Shown here: positions 29,788 through 40,546 of the stretch, one piece after another | Layout: every line of letters starts with the position of its first letter | Numbering within the stretch: position 1 is the first letter of the stretch | The notes under the pieces: generated by a model | The model's input: the letters and a program-made list of their open reading frames with translations, nothing else | The model's database searches: none | What the model was told of the DNA's origin: nothing | Source: Nocardioides sp. JQ2195 | GTDB taxonomy: Bacteria; Actinomycetota; Actinomycetes; Propionibacteriales; Nocardioidaceae | Length of the DNA: 64,000 bases | Direction: 5' to 3' | Assembly (NCBI RefSeq): GCF_012272695.1 | Contig: NZ_CP050902.1 | Coordinates: 2,418,001-2,482,000, forward strand | Made by a program: the position numbers and the translations under genes

Positions 29788-32302
29788 GTTCGACGTCTGG
29801 GCGCCCCGCCCGGAGCGCGTCCGGCTGCTGCTCGGCGATCCGGCCCAGGGTCCGGTGATCGCGATGAGCCGTGGCGACGACGGGTGGTGGACGCCGGACG
29901 AGCCGCTCCCGCCCGCGGCCGACGAGCCCTCGGTCGACTACGGCTACCTGCTCGACGACGACCCCGACCCACGACCGGACCCACGCTCCCGGCGGCAGCC
30001 TGCCGGGGTCCATGGCCTCTCACGACTCGAACGCACGTCGTGGACGTGGACCGACGAGTCGTGGACCGGGCGTCAGCTCGCCGGGTCGGTGATCTACGAG
30101 CTCCATGTCGGCACCTTCACCCCGGCCGGTGACCTCGACGCCGCGATCGCCAAGCTCGACCACCTGCGCAGCATCGGCGTCGACTTCGTCGAGCTGATGC
30201 CGGTCAACGCCTTCAACGGCACCCACAACTGGGGCTACGACGGCGTCGGCTGGTTCGCGGTCCACGAGGGGTACGGCGGCCCGGACGCCTACCGCCGATT
30301 CGTCGACGCCTGCCACGGCGCCGGGCTCGGCGTCGTCCAGGACGTGGTCCACAACCACCTCGGGCCGTCGGGCAACTACCTCCCCCTCTTCGGCCCCTAC
30401 CTCAAGCAGGGGTCGAACACGTGGGGCGACCTGGTCAACCTCGATGCGGACGGGTCGCCCGAGGTGCGCCGCTACATCCTCGACAACGTGCGGATGTGGC
30501 TGGAGGAGCTCCACGTCGACGCACTCCGCCTCGACGCGGTGCACGCGCTCAGCGACTCCTCCACCCCTCACCTGCTGGAGGAGATGGCGGTGGAGGTGGC
30601 CGCCCTGTCGGCCCACCAGCGTCGCCCCCTCACGCTGATCGCCGAGTCCGACCTCAACGACACGGTGCTGGTGACCCCGCGCGAGGGAGGCGGCCTGGGC
30701 CTCGACGCGCAGTGGAGTGACGACTTCCACCACGCCCTCCACGTCGCACTCTCCGGCGAGACCAGCGGCTACTACGCCGACTTCGAGCCGTTGGAGGCGC
30801 TGGCCAAGGTGTGCGAGCGCGGCTTCTTCCACGACGGCACGTGGTCGTCGTTCCGCGAGCGCGAGCACGGTCGCCCGGTCGACGTCGAGCACATGCCCAC
30901 CTGGCGCCTCGTCGTGTGCAACCAGAACCACGACCAGGTCGGCAACCGCGCCCGTGGGGATCGCCCCGCGGAGCACCTCGACGTCGACCAGCTCGCGTGT
31001 GCCGCGCTCCTCACCCTCGCCGGCCCGTTCACGCCGATGCTGTTCATGGGCGAGGAGTGGGCGGCTTCCTCGCCGTTCCAGTTCTTCACCTCCCACCCCG
31101 AGCCCGAGCTCGGCAGGGCCACCGCCGAGGGACGCATCGCGGAGTTCGCGAGGATGGGCTGGAACCCCGACGAGGTGCCGGACCCTCAGGACCCCGAGAC
31201 CTTCCGTCGCTCGGTGCTCGATTGGGACGAGCTCGCGACGGGCCACCACGCAGTGGTCCTGGACTGCTATCGACGGCTCGCCGAGCTGCGTCGCAAGCTC
31301 CCGGCACTGACGGACCCCGACTTCACCTCGGTGTCCTGCACGGTCGAGGGCCGCGTCCTCACCATGCGGCGCCGCGACGTGCTGGTGGTGGTCAACTTCG
31401 GCGACTCCGCGGCGACGCTGCCGGTCGACCACTCCGCGCTCGTCTTCGCGACCCCGTCCGGTGCGGTCCTCGACGCGGGAGTCCTCTCCCTGCCGCGCCA
31501 TGCGGGAGCGCTGCTCCTGCGCGAGACGACGCCCGACCGGGGCATCGACCGGGGCCTGAACCGGGCATCGACTCGGGCATCACACGGGCATCACACGGGA
31601 GGCAGGCTCAGCTCCATGACCGTCACTGAGGAATCCGCTCCCGGAAGGCTGGTCGACGTGCACGGCGACGGCGACCGTGGCGTGGTGCTGCTGTGGCACG
31701 GGCGCGGAGCCGACTCACGACCAGAGCTCGCGCAGCTCGGCGCGACGATCGCCCAGCACGGCGTACGCGTGGTGGTGCCCGACTGGGACTGCGATGACCC
31801 CGACGGCGGCCGCACAGCGCTGCTGGCCTCCCTCTCCCACGCTCGCCGGGTGGCCGAGCAGATCGGTGCTGATCCGCAGGAAATCGTCCTGGTCGGTTGG
31901 TCCCTGGGCGGCACCGCCGCCCTCGGCCTGGTCACGTGGCTCGACGAGCCCGTCGCCCGCGTCGTGCTGCTGGCACCGGGTGACGGCCCGAACGCGATCG
32001 TTCCCTTCACCGGCGAACCGCTTCCCGAGGTGTTCCCCCATGGCGCGGGGCGACCACTGGTGCAGTTCGTGAGCGCGGTGGACGACGACATCGTGTCGCC
32101 CGCCCTGGTCCGGGGGCTGGCTTCGCGGTTGACCGCAGCGGGCTGGGCGACCTCGTGGACCGATCTCGAGGCCGACCACTGGTCGATCGCCATGACCCGA
32201 TTCGATGAGGTCGCCGATCGCGGCGTGCCCACTGACGACCCTGCCGCGCTGGCGACAGGGCGCCGAGTCGCAGAGATCATCGCTTCGCCCCCGGGCTCCT
32301 AG
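29771..32302 (+). CDS. treZ: malto-oligosyltrehalose trehalohydrolase fused in frame to an alpha/beta hydrolase
   Basis: Residues about 1-585 are TreZ, the GH13 enzyme that releases trehalose from maltooligosyltrehalose: [41 protein letters not shown] (nucleophile), IAESDLND (Glu) and [13 protein letters not shown]. There is no stop at the usual TreZ end. The frame passes through a degenerate Arg/His linker into an alpha/beta hydrolase with [22 protein letters not shown] (nucleophile Ser) and a final DHWS His. An internal ATG at 31616 with GGGAGG about 14 nt upstream could give a separate hydrolase of 228 residues. Either a true fusion or loss of the treZ stop is possible. Confidence 0.88.
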   Translation: MTTRGPFDVWAPRPERVRLLLGDPAQGPVIAMSRGDDGWWTPDEPLPPAADEPSVDYGYLLDDDPDPRPDPRSRRQPAGVHGLSRLERTSWTWTDESWTGRQLAGSVIYELHVGTFTPAGDLDAAIAKLDHLRSIGVDFVELMPVNAFNGTHNWGYDGVGWFAVHEGYGGPDAYRRFVDACHGAGLGVVQDVVHNHLGPSGNYLPLFGPYLKQGSNTWGDLVNLDADGSPEVRRYILDNVRMWLEELHVDALRLDAVHALSDSSTPHLLEEMAVEVAALSAHQRRPLTLIAESDLNDTVLVTPREGGGLGLDAQWSDDFHHALHVALSGETSGYYADFEPLEALAKVCERGFFHDGTWSSFREREHGRPVDVEHMPTWRLVVCNQNHDQVGNRARGDRPAEHLDVDQLACAALLTLAGPFTPMLFMGEEWAASSPFQFFTSHPEPELGRATAEGRIAEFARMGWNPDEVPDPQDPETFRRSVLDWDELATGHHAVVLDCYRRLAELRRKLPALTDPDFTSVSCTVEGRVLTMRRRDVLVVVNFGDSAATLPVDHSALVFATPSGAVLDAGVLSLPRHAGALLLRETTPDRGIDRGLNRASTRASHGHHTGGRLSSMTVTEESAPGRLVDVHGDGDRGVVLLWHGRGADSRPELAQLGATIAQHGVRVVVPDWDCDDPDGGRTALLASLSHARRVAEQIGADPQEIVLVGWSLGGTAALGLVTWLDEPVARVVLLAPGDGPNAIVPFTGEPLPEVFPHGAGRPLVQFVSAVDDDIVSPALVRGLASRLTAAGWATSWTDLEADHWSIAMTRFDEVADRGVPTDDPAALATGRRVAEIIASPPGS

Positions 32303-32415
32303 GTCTCACCGTGTGCACCGAACCGCTCAGGAGAGCACCGAGAACCTGTCGCTGCTGCCGCATCTCCCACCGAACCTCAGCAGCAGGCGTGGCTGCGAGA
32401 GTTGTCTGCTCCGGC

Positions 32416-33126
32416 TCACGTGGACTTGTTGAGCGCCTTGCGTGCCAGGCGCGTCACGACCCGCTTCCTGACGAGCTGCGGGTAGACCCATCCGTCCTTC
32501 ATCGTCACGTCCCGGGTGCGCGTCACCGTCACCCGCACGACTGTTGAGCCCCTGCGAGCCACGACGGCATGACCGTTGGACTTGAAGTTCCCGACCTCCC
32601 GGAACTTCCACGCCACACTTTGAGCGCCCACGGTCACCGCTGGGACCTTCGTTCGCCACGTCGTCCAGATGCCGTCACATTCAGTGCACACCCATTCGGT
32701 GACCTTCGGGCAGCGCCGCGGATAGGACCCGTTGCGCCTGACCGCACGTCGGGCGGAGTCTGCGTCGGCATAGCGCAGGATCACGATCTCCGCACCGGAC
32801 CACACCGAGCGTGGCAGGCCACTCTCCCTGCCGTGGTAGGACTTCGACCTGGCCTCGTCGTAATCCAGCATCTGCTCGTCGGAACGGCAGTCTCGCGGCT
32901 TCCCCCCGACGGTCTTGAAGGACCCCCGGTAGGCACGCCATTCGCCCACCCCGTTCATGGATGCCTTGACGGTCCTCTTCGCGAGGAAGTCCGACTTCAC
33001 GATCGTCCCGAGCGAGTGGGCCGGCAGCATCCCGAGGCTGAGCAGCATGGCGAGCCCCAGAGGGAGCATCACTCTCGCCACTCGACCTCCACAGATCATG
33101 CGCTGCCGCTCACGCTGCGATTTCAT
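32416..33126 (-). CDS. secreted protein of unknown function (PknH-like sensor fold suspected)
   Basis: The 236-residue protein begins with a basic N terminus and a hydrophobic export segment ([19 protein letters not shown]). The exported part has seven alternating alpha/beta segments, conserved-looking cysteines and a [15 protein letters not shown] helix, resembling the PknH extracellular sensor/LpqN-like fold of actinobacteria. This is a fold guess from pattern. No kinase is attached. It is convergent with the treZ end. Confidence 0.72.
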   Translation of the reverse strand: MKSQRERQRMICGGRVARVMLPLGLAMLLSLGMLPAHSLGTIVKSDFLAKRTVKASMNGVGEWRAYRGSFKTVGGKPRDCRSDEQMLDYDEARSKSYHGRESGLPRSVWSGAEIVILRYADADSARRAVRRNGSYPRRCPKVTEWVCTECDGIWTTWRTKVPAVTVGAQSVAWKFREVGNFKSNGHAVVARRGSTVVRVTVTRTRDVTMKDGWVYPQLVRKRVVTRLARKALNKST

Positions 33127-33292
33127 GCGATCTCCATGCCCGCATCATTCCACCTGGCACGGCGTGGATGGCGGGTTCGAGAACATCGAGACAGGTTGGG
33201 CGGAGGTGGCTCCGCTCTCAGCTCGCGATGAGCGTCCACAGGCTGCTTCCTGCGTGCTAGTTTCGCCGTACCAGCGACTCAGGAGGACGCGG

Positions 33293-33595
33293 ATGCACCT
33301 GACTCCTTCCGACACGGACAAACTGTTGCTCAGCGTGGCCGGCATGGTCGCCCGCGACCGCCGCGAACGCGGCGTCCTGCTGAACCACCCCGAGGCGACC
33401 GCGTTGCTGTCCTGCTGGGTGATGGAGCGGGCTCGCGAGGGTGCCCGCGTTGCCGACCTGATGAACGACGGCCGCCACGTCCTCACCCGCGACGAGGTGA
33501 TGGAGGGCGTCCCCGAGATGATCCGCGACGTCCAGGTCGAGGCGACCTTCCCCGACGGACGCAAGCTCGTCACGATCACGGAGCCGATCCAGTGA
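33293..33595 (+). CDS. ureA: urease gamma subunit
   Basis: This 100-residue subunit matches UreA throughout: [20 protein letters not shown] at the start, [35 protein letters not shown] and [20 protein letters not shown] lies 7 nt before the ATG at 33293. It is the first gene of ureABCFGD; its stop overlaps the ureB start (GTGA). Confidence 0.97.
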   Translation: MHLTPSDTDKLLLSVAGMVARDRRERGVLLNHPEATALLSCWVMERAREGARVADLMNDGRHVLTRDEVMEGVPEMIRDVQVEATFPDGRKLVTITEPIQ

Positions 33596-34083
33596 TCCCC
33601 GGCGAGGTCCGCGTCTCCGCCGAGCCGCTCGAGCTGAGCAGCGGCCGCGAGCAGCGCACGCTGGTGATCGTCAACGACGGCGACCGGCCGATCCAGGTGG
33701 GCTCCCACATCCACCTCCCCGACACCAACCCGGCCCTGAGCTTCGACCGGGACCGGGCGCAGGGCTTCAGGCTCGACGTCCCCGCCGGTACGTCGATCCG
33801 CTTCGAGCCGGGCGTCAGCCGAACGGTCGACCTGATCGCGTTGGGCGGCACCGGAAACGTCCCCGGGCTGCAGATCCGCCACCTCGACGGCGACCTGCCG
33901 ACCCACGCCCGCCAGCCCAAGCCCGTCGTACCGTTCGGCACACCGGGCACGCCCGTCGAGAGTCCGGGCCGGGCCGGCGGCGCCGGCGTCCGGCTCAGCG
34001 ACCAGCCCCCGCATCCCGAGCCCGGGCGCGAGAACGAGAGCGGCAGCAGCACCAGCGACAGCGACGACGAGGTGACCCGGTGA
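33592..34083 (+). CDS. ureB: urease beta subunit with extended acidic tail
   Basis: The first 105 residues are a normal Ure[16 protein letters not shown], then [31 protein letters not shown] and [12 protein letters not shown]. The remaining 58 residues are an extra tail rich in Pro, Gly, Ser, Asp and Glu, ending [13 protein letters not shown]. Typical UreB is 100-115 residues, so the tail is unusual. Its function is unknown. Both ends overlap neighbouring genes by 4 nt. Confidence 0.95.
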   Translation: MIPGEVRVSAEPLELSSGREQRTLVIVNDGDRPIQVGSHIHLPDTNPALSFDRDRAQGFRLDVPAGTSIRFEPGVSRTVDLIALGGTGNVPGLQIRHLDGDLPTHARQPKPVVPFGTPGTPVESPGRAGGAGVRLSDQPPHPEPGRENESGSSTSDSDDEVTR

Positions 34084-35789
34084 GCAGGATCGACCGCCGT
34101 GAATACGTCCAGCTCTACGGACCCACCGTCGGCGACCAGATCCGGCTGGGCGACACCGACCTGTGGATCCAAGTCGAGGAGGACCGCACCTTCGGCGGCG
34201 ACGAGTCGGTCTTCGGCGGTGGCAAGAGCATCCGCGAGTCGATGGGCCAGGGCCTGACCACTCGTGACCAGGGCGCCCTCGACCTGGTGATCACCAACGT
34301 GGTCGTGCTCGACCACGGAGGCATCGTGCGCGGCGACGTCGGCATCCGGGACGGCCGGATCGTCGCAGTCGGCAAGTCCGGGAACCCCGACATCATGGAC
34401 GGCGTCCACCCTGACCTGCACATCGGTCCCAGCACCGACGTGATCGCCGGAGAGGGCAAGATCCTCACCGCCGGGGCGATCGACACGCACGTGCACTACC
34501 TCAACGAGACCGAGATGCTCGAGGCGCTCGCCACCGGCACGACGACCGTGGTCGGCGGCGGCACCGGGCCCACCGAGGCGTCCAAGGCCACCACCGTCAC
34601 TCCCGGCGCCTGGTCGCTGGGCATGATGCACCGCGCCTTCGACCACCTCCCGCTCAACGTGATCCTCTTCGGCAAGGGCAACACGGTCAGCGCCGCCGCC
34701 CTCGAGCAGGAGGCTCGGAGCGGCGCAGGGGGTTACAAGGTGCACGAGGACTGGGGCGCGACCCCTGCCGCGATCGACGCCTCGCTGCGCGCGGCCGACG
34801 AGTTCGGCCTCCAGGTCGCACTGCACGCCGACAGCCTGAACGAGGCCGGCTACGTGCAACACACGATCGATGCGATCGCCGGCCGCGGCATCCATCTCTT
34901 CCACTCCGAGGGCGCCGGCGGCGGCCACGCCCCCGACATCATCGTGATGGCCAGCGAGGCCAACGTGTTGCCTGCCTCGACGAACCCGACCCTGCCGCAC
35001 ACGGTGAACACCGAGGCCGAGCACCTCGACATGCTGATGGTCGCGCACCACCTCAACCCACGCGTGCCCGAAGACCTCGCCTTCGCGGAGTCGCGCATCC
35101 GAGGTACCACGATGGCGGCCGAGGACATCCTCCAGGACATGGGCGCCATCTCGATCACCTCCTCCGACGCCCAGGCGATGGGCCGCATCGGAGAACTGAT
35201 CTCGCGCACCTGGCAGGTCGCCCACGTGATGAAGGCGCAGCGCGGCCAGCTCGGCACGTCGATGCCGGCCGACAACGAGCGGGCCCGTCGCTACGTCGCG
35301 AAATACACCATCTGTCCCGCAGTGGCGCACGGCATCGACCACGAGGTCGGCTCGGTCGAGGCCGGCAAGCTGGCCGACCTGGTGCTCTGGGACCCGGTCT
35401 TCTTCGGCATCAGGCCCTCCGCGGTGATCAAGGGCGGAGCGATCGTCTGGGCGCCGATGGGCGACGTGAACGCGGCGATCCCCACACCCCAGCCGGTGTT
35501 CATGCGCCCGGCAATGGCTGCCTCGCCGGGCTCGGCGCCGCACCTGGCCACGTCGTTCGTCTCGCCGCTGGCCGTCGAGGACGGACTCGGCGACCGGTTG
35601 GGCCTGCACCGCCGACTCACCGGCGTACGACCGACGCGACAGCTGACCAAGGCCGACCTGCCCAACAACACCGCGCTGCCGGCCATCGACGTCGACCCCG
35701 AGACCTTCGCGATCACCATCGACGGCGAGCTGGTGCGCCCGCAACCTGTCGACGTCGTCCCCCTGGCCCAGCGCTACTCGTTGTTCTGA
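34080..35789 (+). CDS. ureC: urease alpha subunit, flap cysteine replaced by alanine
   Basis: The 569-residue nickel subunit hydrolyses urea to ammonia and carbamate. Metal and catalytic residues are kept: HVH in AIDTHVHY, carbamylated Lys220 in [10 protein letters not shown], His in [13 protein letters not shown], His in [15 protein letters not shown], the catalytic His323 and the Asp in [12 protein letters not shown]. The mobile-flap Cys (Klebsiella Cys319) is Ala322 here (MLMVAHHLN). In Klebsiella, changing that Cys to Ala leaves an active enzyme, so this one should work and resist thiol reagents. Length is normal. Confidence 0.97.
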   Translation: MSRIDRREYVQLYGPTVGDQIRLGDTDLWIQVEEDRTFGGDESVFGGGKSIRESMGQGLTTRDQGALDLVITNVVVLDHGGIVRGDVGIRDGRIVAVGKSGNPDIMDGVHPDLHIGPSTDVIAGEGKILTAGAIDTHVHYLNETEMLEALATGTTTVVGGGTGPTEASKATTVTPGAWSLGMMHRAFDHLPLNVILFGKGNTVSAAALEQEARSGAGGYKVHEDWGATPAAIDASLRAADEFGLQVALHADSLNEAGYVQHTIDAIAGRGIHLFHSEGAGGGHAPDIIVMASEANVLPASTNPTLPHTVNTEAEHLDMLMVAHHLNPRVPEDLAFAESRIRGTTMAAEDILQDMGAISITSSDAQAMGRIGELISRTWQVAHVMKAQRGQLGTSMPADNERARRYVAKYTICPAVAHGIDHEVGSVEAGKLADLVLWDPVFFGIRPSAVIKGGAIVWAPMGDVNAAIPTPQPVFMRPAMAASPGSAPHLATSFVSPLAVEDGLGDRLGLHRRLTGVRPTRQLTKADLPNNTALPAIDVDPETFAITIDGELVRPQPVDVVPLAQRYSLF

Positions 35790-35800
35790 GCTGGTCTCCT

Positions 35801-36466
35801 GTGACTGCTGACCTGGGCGCACTGCTCCTCGCCGACGGCAGGTTGCCGACCGGCGGCCACGCGCACTCGGCCGGACTGGAGCCGGCACTGGTCGGGGGCC
35901 TGGATGCCGGCCAGGTGCCGGACTACATCGACGCCCGGCTGCGCACCGTCGGCCTGGTCGAGGCCTCAGCGGCTGCCGCGGCGCTGCGGACGGCTCTCGA
36001 GGAGCCCGCCCGACTCGACCGTGTGCAGGACGAGCTGCTCGCCCGCACACCGAGCGCCCCCTTGCGCCAGGCTTCCGAGCTGCTCGGCCGTGGCCTGGCC
36101 CGGTTGGCATGGCGGCTGTGGCCCGAGCATCCCGCCGTCGTCGCCCTGCACGGGCTCGGTCGGCCACCCCTGCGCCCGATCGCCCTCGGCGTCGTCGGCG
36201 CCGCGCTCGGGATGAGTGCCGCCGCGGTCGCGAGGGCCAGCCTGTATGACGACGCTCAGACCGTCGCGGCAGCGTCACTCAAGCTGCTGCCGGTCGACCC
36301 CGCCGACGCGACCAGCTGGTTGCTCGGCGCGGCCAGCACCATCGAGGCCATCGTGGAACGTGCCGTGGCCACCGGTCCCGACGAGCTTCCCGCACTGACT
36401 GCCCCCATGGTCGAGCTGTGGTCGCTCGACCACCACCACTCCACGAGGAGGATCTTTGTTTCCTGA
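35801..36466 (+). CDS. ureF: urease accessory protein UreF
   Basis: This 221-residue all-helical accessory protein shows the UreF opening [21 protein letters not shown] and a helix-rich body with [14 protein letters not shown]. UreF works with UreD and UreG in loading nickel into the apo-urease. The GTG at 35801 follows ureC by 11 nt; its 3' end overlaps ureG by 11 nt and contains the ureG ribosome site. Confidence 0.92.
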   Translation: MTADLGALLLADGRLPTGGHAHSAGLEPALVGGLDAGQVPDYIDARLRTVGLVEASAAAAALRTALEEPARLDRVQDELLARTPSAPLRQASELLGRGLARLAWRLWPEHPAVVALHGLGRPPLRPIALGVVGAALGMSAAAVARASLYDDAQTVAAASLKLLPVDPADATSWLLGAASTIEAIVERAVATGPDELPALTAPMVELWSLDHHHSTRRIFVS

Positions 36467-37169
36467 GACATCGGCCCAGACACCTGTCCGCCCCCTGCGA
36501 CTGGGGGTTGCCGGTCCCGTCGGCACCGGCAAGAGCACGATCATCGCGACCCTGTGCCGTGAGTTGTCCTCCGACCTCGAGATCGGCGTGGTCACCAATG
36601 ACATCTACACCGATGAGGACGCCCGCCAGCTCCGCGCTGCCGGCGTGCTTCCCGTCGAACGGATCCGTGCGGTCGAGACGGGCGCCTGTCCGCACACCGC
36701 GATCCGTGACGACGTGACCGCGAACCTGCTCGCCGTCGAGGATCTCGAGCGCGACTTCGCGCCCCTCGACCTCGTGATCGTGGAGAGTGGCGGCGACAAC
36801 CTGACCGCCACGTTCAGTCCCGCACTCGTCGACGCCCAGATCTTCTGCCTCGACGTGGCCGGGGGCGGCGACGTGGCGCGCAAGGGTGGTCCCGGCATCG
36901 AACGCGCAGACCTGCTGGTGATCAACAAGACCGACCTCGCGCCGTACGTCGGCGTCGACGCCGAGCAGATGGTCAGCGACGCCGGCTCGGTCCGCGACGG
37001 CCTCCCGGTGCTTCCGGTCAGCCAGCACGACCAGGCATCGATCGACCAGTTGTGCGCTTGGGTCCGCGACCTCGCGGTCAGGCACGGACAGGGATCGCAC
37101 GTGCCCCAGGACCCCGGGCCGATGGCGCCGCACTTCCACGCCACGGACACCGACCACGTGCACGGATGA
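36456..37169 (+). CDS. ureG: urease accessory GTPase UreG
   Basis: The 237-residue SIMIBI GTPase drives nickel delivery to urease. Motifs: P-loop [23 protein letters not shown], the nickel-binding CPH in [20 protein letters not shown] and [10 protein letters not shown]. It uses a TTG start at 36456 with AGGAGG just upstream inside ureF. The C-terminal tail [12 protein letters not shown] is His-rich and might partly replace the missing metallochaperone UreE. Confidence 0.95.
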   Translation: MFPETSAQTPVRPLRLGVAGPVGTGKSTIIATLCRELSSDLEIGVVTNDIYTDEDARQLRAAGVLPVERIRAVETGACPHTAIRDDVTANLLAVEDLERDFAPLDLVIVESGGDNLTATFSPALVDAQIFCLDVAGGGDVARKGGPGIERADLLVINKTDLAPYVGVDAEQMVSDAGSVRDGLPVLPVSQHDQASIDQLCAWVRDLAVRHGQGSHVPQDPGPMAPHFHATDTDHVHG

Positions 37170-37918
37170 GCAACGAGGCGGCGGTCCGGATTGCGGTGGA
37201 CCGCCGGCCCGGGCACACCCGGATCGAGCGGCTCGACGCGAACAGGTTCGTCCGGCCGCGGGCGGTGCATGCCGGGCCGGACCTCGTGCGGGTGGCGCTC
37301 GTGGCGGCCTGTGCCTCGCTGCTGGCCGGGGACGACGTACGACTCGAGGTCGAGGTCGGACCGGGAGCACACCTGGAGATCATCGAGCCGTCGGCGACCG
37401 TTGCCTACAACGGCCGTGGGGGTTCCTGCAGGTGGGCCGCGGCGATCCGGGTCGCCGAGGGCGGCAGCCTGGTGTGGGCCGGCGCGCCGCTGGTGGTCTC
37501 CGAGGGTGCGGACGTCGACCGGTCCACGACCGTCGAGCTCGCCGACGGCGCGGTCGCCCTGCACCACGAGACCTTGGTCCTGGGCCGCAGCGGGGAGGCC
37601 GGTGGCCGGCTGCGCGCGAGGATGCGGGCCACGTGCGAGGACCGCCCGCTGTTGGTCGAGGACGTCGATCTCGGCGATCCGGGCCTCCGGCGCGCCCCCG
37701 GCATCCTCGGCGAGAACCGGGTGCTGGCCACGACCGCGCTCCTCGGCGCGCGACCGGCGGAACCACTCCACACGCACGAGACCAGCCTGGCGGGTCCGGG
37801 TGCGCTGGCGCGTTCGCTGGCCAACCAGGCCCACCTGACCGACCTGGCGTTGGCGGCAACTCGGCAACGGTGGCAGGCGGTCGTGGAGGACCGCCGACTT
37901 CACCGGTCTGTCGGCTGA
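37166..37918 (+). CDS. ureD: urease accessory protein UreD
   Basis: The 250-residue beta-rich accessory protein binds apo-urease and is the platform for UreF and UreG. The middle has the typical [18 protein letters not shown] segment, [16 protein letters not shown] and later [13 protein letters not shown]. The start overlaps ureG (ATGA). It is the last ure gene; no ureE or urea transporter is found nearby. Confidence 0.9.
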   Translation: MSNEAAVRIAVDRRPGHTRIERLDANRFVRPRAVHAGPDLVRVALVAACASLLAGDDVRLEVEVGPGAHLEIIEPSATVAYNGRGGSCRWAAAIRVAEGGSLVWAGAPLVVSEGADVDRSTTVELADGAVALHHETLVLGRSGEAGGRLRARMRATCEDRPLLVEDVDLGDPGLRRAPGILGENRVLATTALLGARPAEPLHTHETSLAGPGALARSLANQAHLTDLALAATRQRWQAVVEDRRLHRSVG

Positions 37919-37939
37919 GCGTTGCCCAGAAGTCCCGCC

Positions 37940-38593
37940 TCACGCACGCTGGCGACGAATCAGCTCGGCAAGCACCGAGGGCTCGTCGCTGATGATGCCG
38001 TTGACCCCGATGTCGACCATCCGGTCCAGCAGTGACAGGTCGTTGACCGGCCAGGTCATCACCAGCTCCACGTGGCTCCGAAGCCGCTCGACCACGTTCC
38101 TGTCGAGCAGCGTGCAGTGCACGGAGGCCCCGTGGAACCCGCCGGTGCCCACGCGCTTCCAGAGCGCCGTCAGCTCGCGTGGCTTGCGGGCCGACAGCAC
38201 CGGTCGAACCTGGTCGAGCTCGGCGACCGCAGTGACTGCCGACCAGTTGCGCCCGCACACCAGCACGGGCTGGGCCCGGCTCCTGTCGGCCAGCAGTCGC
38301 ACCACGGCCGTGCCCACCCCGGCGCCGATCCCCTTCAGGTCGAGCATGAAGGTGGTGCCGTGGCGATCCGCCTCGAGCAGCTCGTGGAGACCCAGCCTGG
38401 GTGCCGAGGCCGGCACCAGCTCCCAGCGGTCCCACAGGAACGGCAACGGGCCCGCGGTCTTGAGGTGCCTGACCTCCAGGCGGTCGCGGTGTCGGTGGAT
38501 GTCGCACTCGATGACGTCGACGCCGAGGGCGTTCGCCTCGTGCAGACCGGTGAGCGAGTTGCCGGCCCGGTGCGCGATCGCGAGCACACTCAC
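37940..38593 (-). CDS. glycerophosphodiester phosphodiesterase family protein
   Basis: A 217-residue GDPD-type TIM barrel. It begins LAIAHRAGNSLTG with the catalytic His-Arg, followed by GVDVIECDIHRHRDRLEVRH and FMLDLKGIG carrying metal-binding acidic residues, and ends VNGIISDEPSVL. It likely cleaves deacylated phospholipids to glycerol-3-phosphate. It is shorter than many family members (about 240-260). The GTG start overlaps the PAP2 gene stop (GTGA). Confidence 0.88.
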   Translation of the reverse strand: MSVLAIAHRAGNSLTGLHEANALGVDVIECDIHRHRDRLEVRHLKTAGPLPFLWDRWELVPASAPRLGLHELLEADRHGTTFMLDLKGIGAGVGTAVVRLLADRSRAQPVLVCGRNWSAVTAVAELDQVRPVLSARKPRELTALWKRVGTGGFHGASVHCTLLDRNVVERLRSHVELVMTWPVNDLSLLDRMVDIGVNGIISDEPSVLAELIRRQRA

Positions 38594-39324
38594 GCCGACA
38601 CCCGTTCGACGGGCCGGGTGTCGCGGCGTCTCTCCAGGGCCCGGCTGGCCACCTGGCCCACCAGGGCCAGGCTGAGCCCGACCAGGACGTCGAGGATGAA
38701 GTGGTTGCCGGTGACCACGACGGCGACCGCCATGAACGCGGGCATGATGACGCCGAAGGCACGGAGCGCCAGCGAGGTGCTGGCACTCACGATCGCGATG
38801 CCGACCAAGAGGTTCCACCCCGCGTGCAGGCTCGGCATGGCGGCGTACTGGTCGACGAAGGCGGGAGGCTGGAGCACGCGGTAGGAGTAGGAGGTCTCGG
38901 TGACGCTGTCCATGAAGCCCAGGCCGCTCAGCCGAGGCGGCGCCACCGGGTAGGTGACGAAGAGCGCCATGCCCAGCAGGCCGGAGACCAGCATGGCGTT
39001 GCGCAGTCGCAGGAAGACGTCGCGGTGGTGGACGCCGGTCCACACGAGCGTCACCACGATCACCGGCCAGTGGCCCCAGATGTAGACCCAGTTGGCCAGC
39101 GTCGCGAGGTGGGCGTGCTCGATGAACGGCCCCTGCATGGTCTGCTCCACATAGATGCCGAGCGACTTCTCCCACTCGACGATCAGGTGGGCGTGCTCGA
39201 CGGCAGCGTCGACCGAACCCTCGGTTGCTCCCCGGATGCCGAAGTAGGCCGCGACGGCGCTGACGACGTACGCGACCTGCTTGAACAGCCACATCCAGCG
39301 GACCACGACCCCTCCATGGATCAC
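38590..39324 (-). CDS. PAP2 family membrane phosphatase
   Basis: This 244-residue protein has about six membrane segments and the PAP2 motifs FVDQYAAMPSLHAGWNLLVG and VTGNHFILDVLVG, each with a catalytic His. It belongs to the same broad subgroup as the protein at 15140 (shared MPSLHAG) but is shorter. The start is GTG 39324. It is coupled to the GDPD gene, so both may handle phospholipid headgroups at the membrane. Confidence 0.88.
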   Translation of the reverse strand: MIHGGVVVRWMWLFKQVAYVVSAVAAYFGIRGATEGSVDAAVEHAHLIVEWEKSLGIYVEQTMQGPFIEHAHLATLANWVYIWGHWPVIVVTLVWTGVHHRDVFLRLRNAMLVSGLLGMALFVTYPVAPPRLSGLGFMDSVTETSYSYRVLQPPAFVDQYAAMPSLHAGWNLLVGIAIVSASTSLALRAFGVIMPAFMAVAVVVTGNHFILDVLVGLSLALVGQVASRALERRRDTRPVERVSA

Positions 39325-39409
39325 TTCCCCTGATCCAGTGTCCGCGAAGGACGGGCCGGTGTCCTCCCCATTAATGAGGGGGTGTGCTCCCCGTTGCCGA
39401 GGCGTGTGC

Positions 39410-40285
39410 TCAGGCGGCAGCGGGCGCCGACGCCGCGGAGCGGCGGAGCAGCCGCCGTGTCGCGATCAGGCTGACTCCCCCCAGCACCAACGCCGGCAGC
39501 CAGGCGACGGCCGCCTTGAGCGCGACCGCGGCTGCCGCGGCGGTCCACGGAACGCCGAGGGCCACCAGCGCGACGACGAGCGCGCCGTCACGCGGGCTGG
39601 CACCGTGCGGGCCGGGAACGGCCCCGGCGACCTGGCTGGCACCGAAGGCACCCAGCAGCTCGAGCGGGGACAGCGTGTAGCCGGTGGCGCCCAACGTGCC
39701 CAGCAGCAACATCGCAATCGACGCCTGGTAGGCGGCGGAGAGCGCCAGGGCGTGCGCGAACTGCTTCGGACGCGGCAGCGGCCCGGTCGGCAGCAGCTGC
39801 GGCCAGATCCGGCGTACGACGACGAACGCGACCAGCGCTGCCGCGCCGATGCCCAGCGCGGTGAGCATCATCCGCAGCGGGAGTGTGGAGCCCGCGAAGA
39901 CCACGAACGCCGCCAAGCCCACGGCACCCACCGTCCGGTCCACCGCGACGCTCGACAAGGCGTCGCCACGAGGGATGTCGGCGTGGGTGAGCCGGCGGAT
40001 CCGCCACAGGTCGGCGCCGACGTGGCCGGGCGTCAGGAGCCCGAGCAGCTCGGACTCGGCGTAGGCGCGAAGGAACCAGCGTCGGCTGAAGTCGGCGTTG
40101 GTGAGGGCCCGCCAGCGCAGGGGGCACAGGACGTACTTGCCCACGACCCAGGGCAGGAGCCCCAGGAGCACCGGCCACAACGAGAACGACGGCAGCCGGG
40201 GCAGCGTGAAGGCCGGCACGGCCACCGCGACGACGACGCCGAGTGCCAGGAACGCCCGCGAGTGCAGGATGGTGCGCAGGGACAT
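39410..40285 (-). CDS. lysylphosphatidylglycerol synthase transmembrane-family protein (flippase-like)
   Basis: The 291-residue protein has seven or eight hydrophobic segments and matches the LPG-synthase TM/UPF0104 family: RRWFLRAYAESELLGLLTPGHVGADLWR near residue 70 and a Gly/Pro-rich QVAGAVPGPHGASPRDGALV near residue 220. No lysyltransferase domain is attached. Members are thought to flip lipids or act with envelope glycosyltransferases. Confidence 0.85.
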   Translation of the reverse strand: MSLRTILHSRAFLALGVVVAVAVPAFTLPRLPSFSLWPVLLGLLPWVVGKYVLCPLRWRALTNADFSRRWFLRAYAESELLGLLTPGHVGADLWRIRRLTHADIPRGDALSSVAVDRTVGAVGLAAFVVFAGSTLPLRMMLTALGIGAAALVAFVVVRRIWPQLLPTGPLPRPKQFAHALALSAAYQASIAMLLLGTLGATGYTLSPLELLGAFGASQVAGAVPGPHGASPRDGALVVALVALGVPWTAAAAAVALKAAVAWLPALVLGGVSLIATRRLLRRSAASAPAAA

Positions 40286-40546
40286 GAAACCTCTCTGATT
40301 CGCCTGTTCGGGCCTGCGAGCGCAGGCTCAGTTCGTTCGGGCGAAACTTCGTCGGTCCAACCCGTGGTGTCCCCCAGCCAGTTCCAAGGTACCCAAATCT
40401 GGACATATCACCCATTCGGCGGCTCGCGGGCGCACGACCGAAGGAGGGTCTCCGCGTCAATTGCGACGCGCTCCACAGCCCGCGTCCTGCGTGCCAGTTC
40501 GCCCAACCAGCAGCTCAGGAGGACCGCGTCACACCCGTGGCGGGTT

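Noticed and set aside
33127..33292. Riboswitch or urea/nickel operator upstream of ureA
   Set aside because: No conserved secondary structure or NikR-like palindrome was found in the 166-bp leader.
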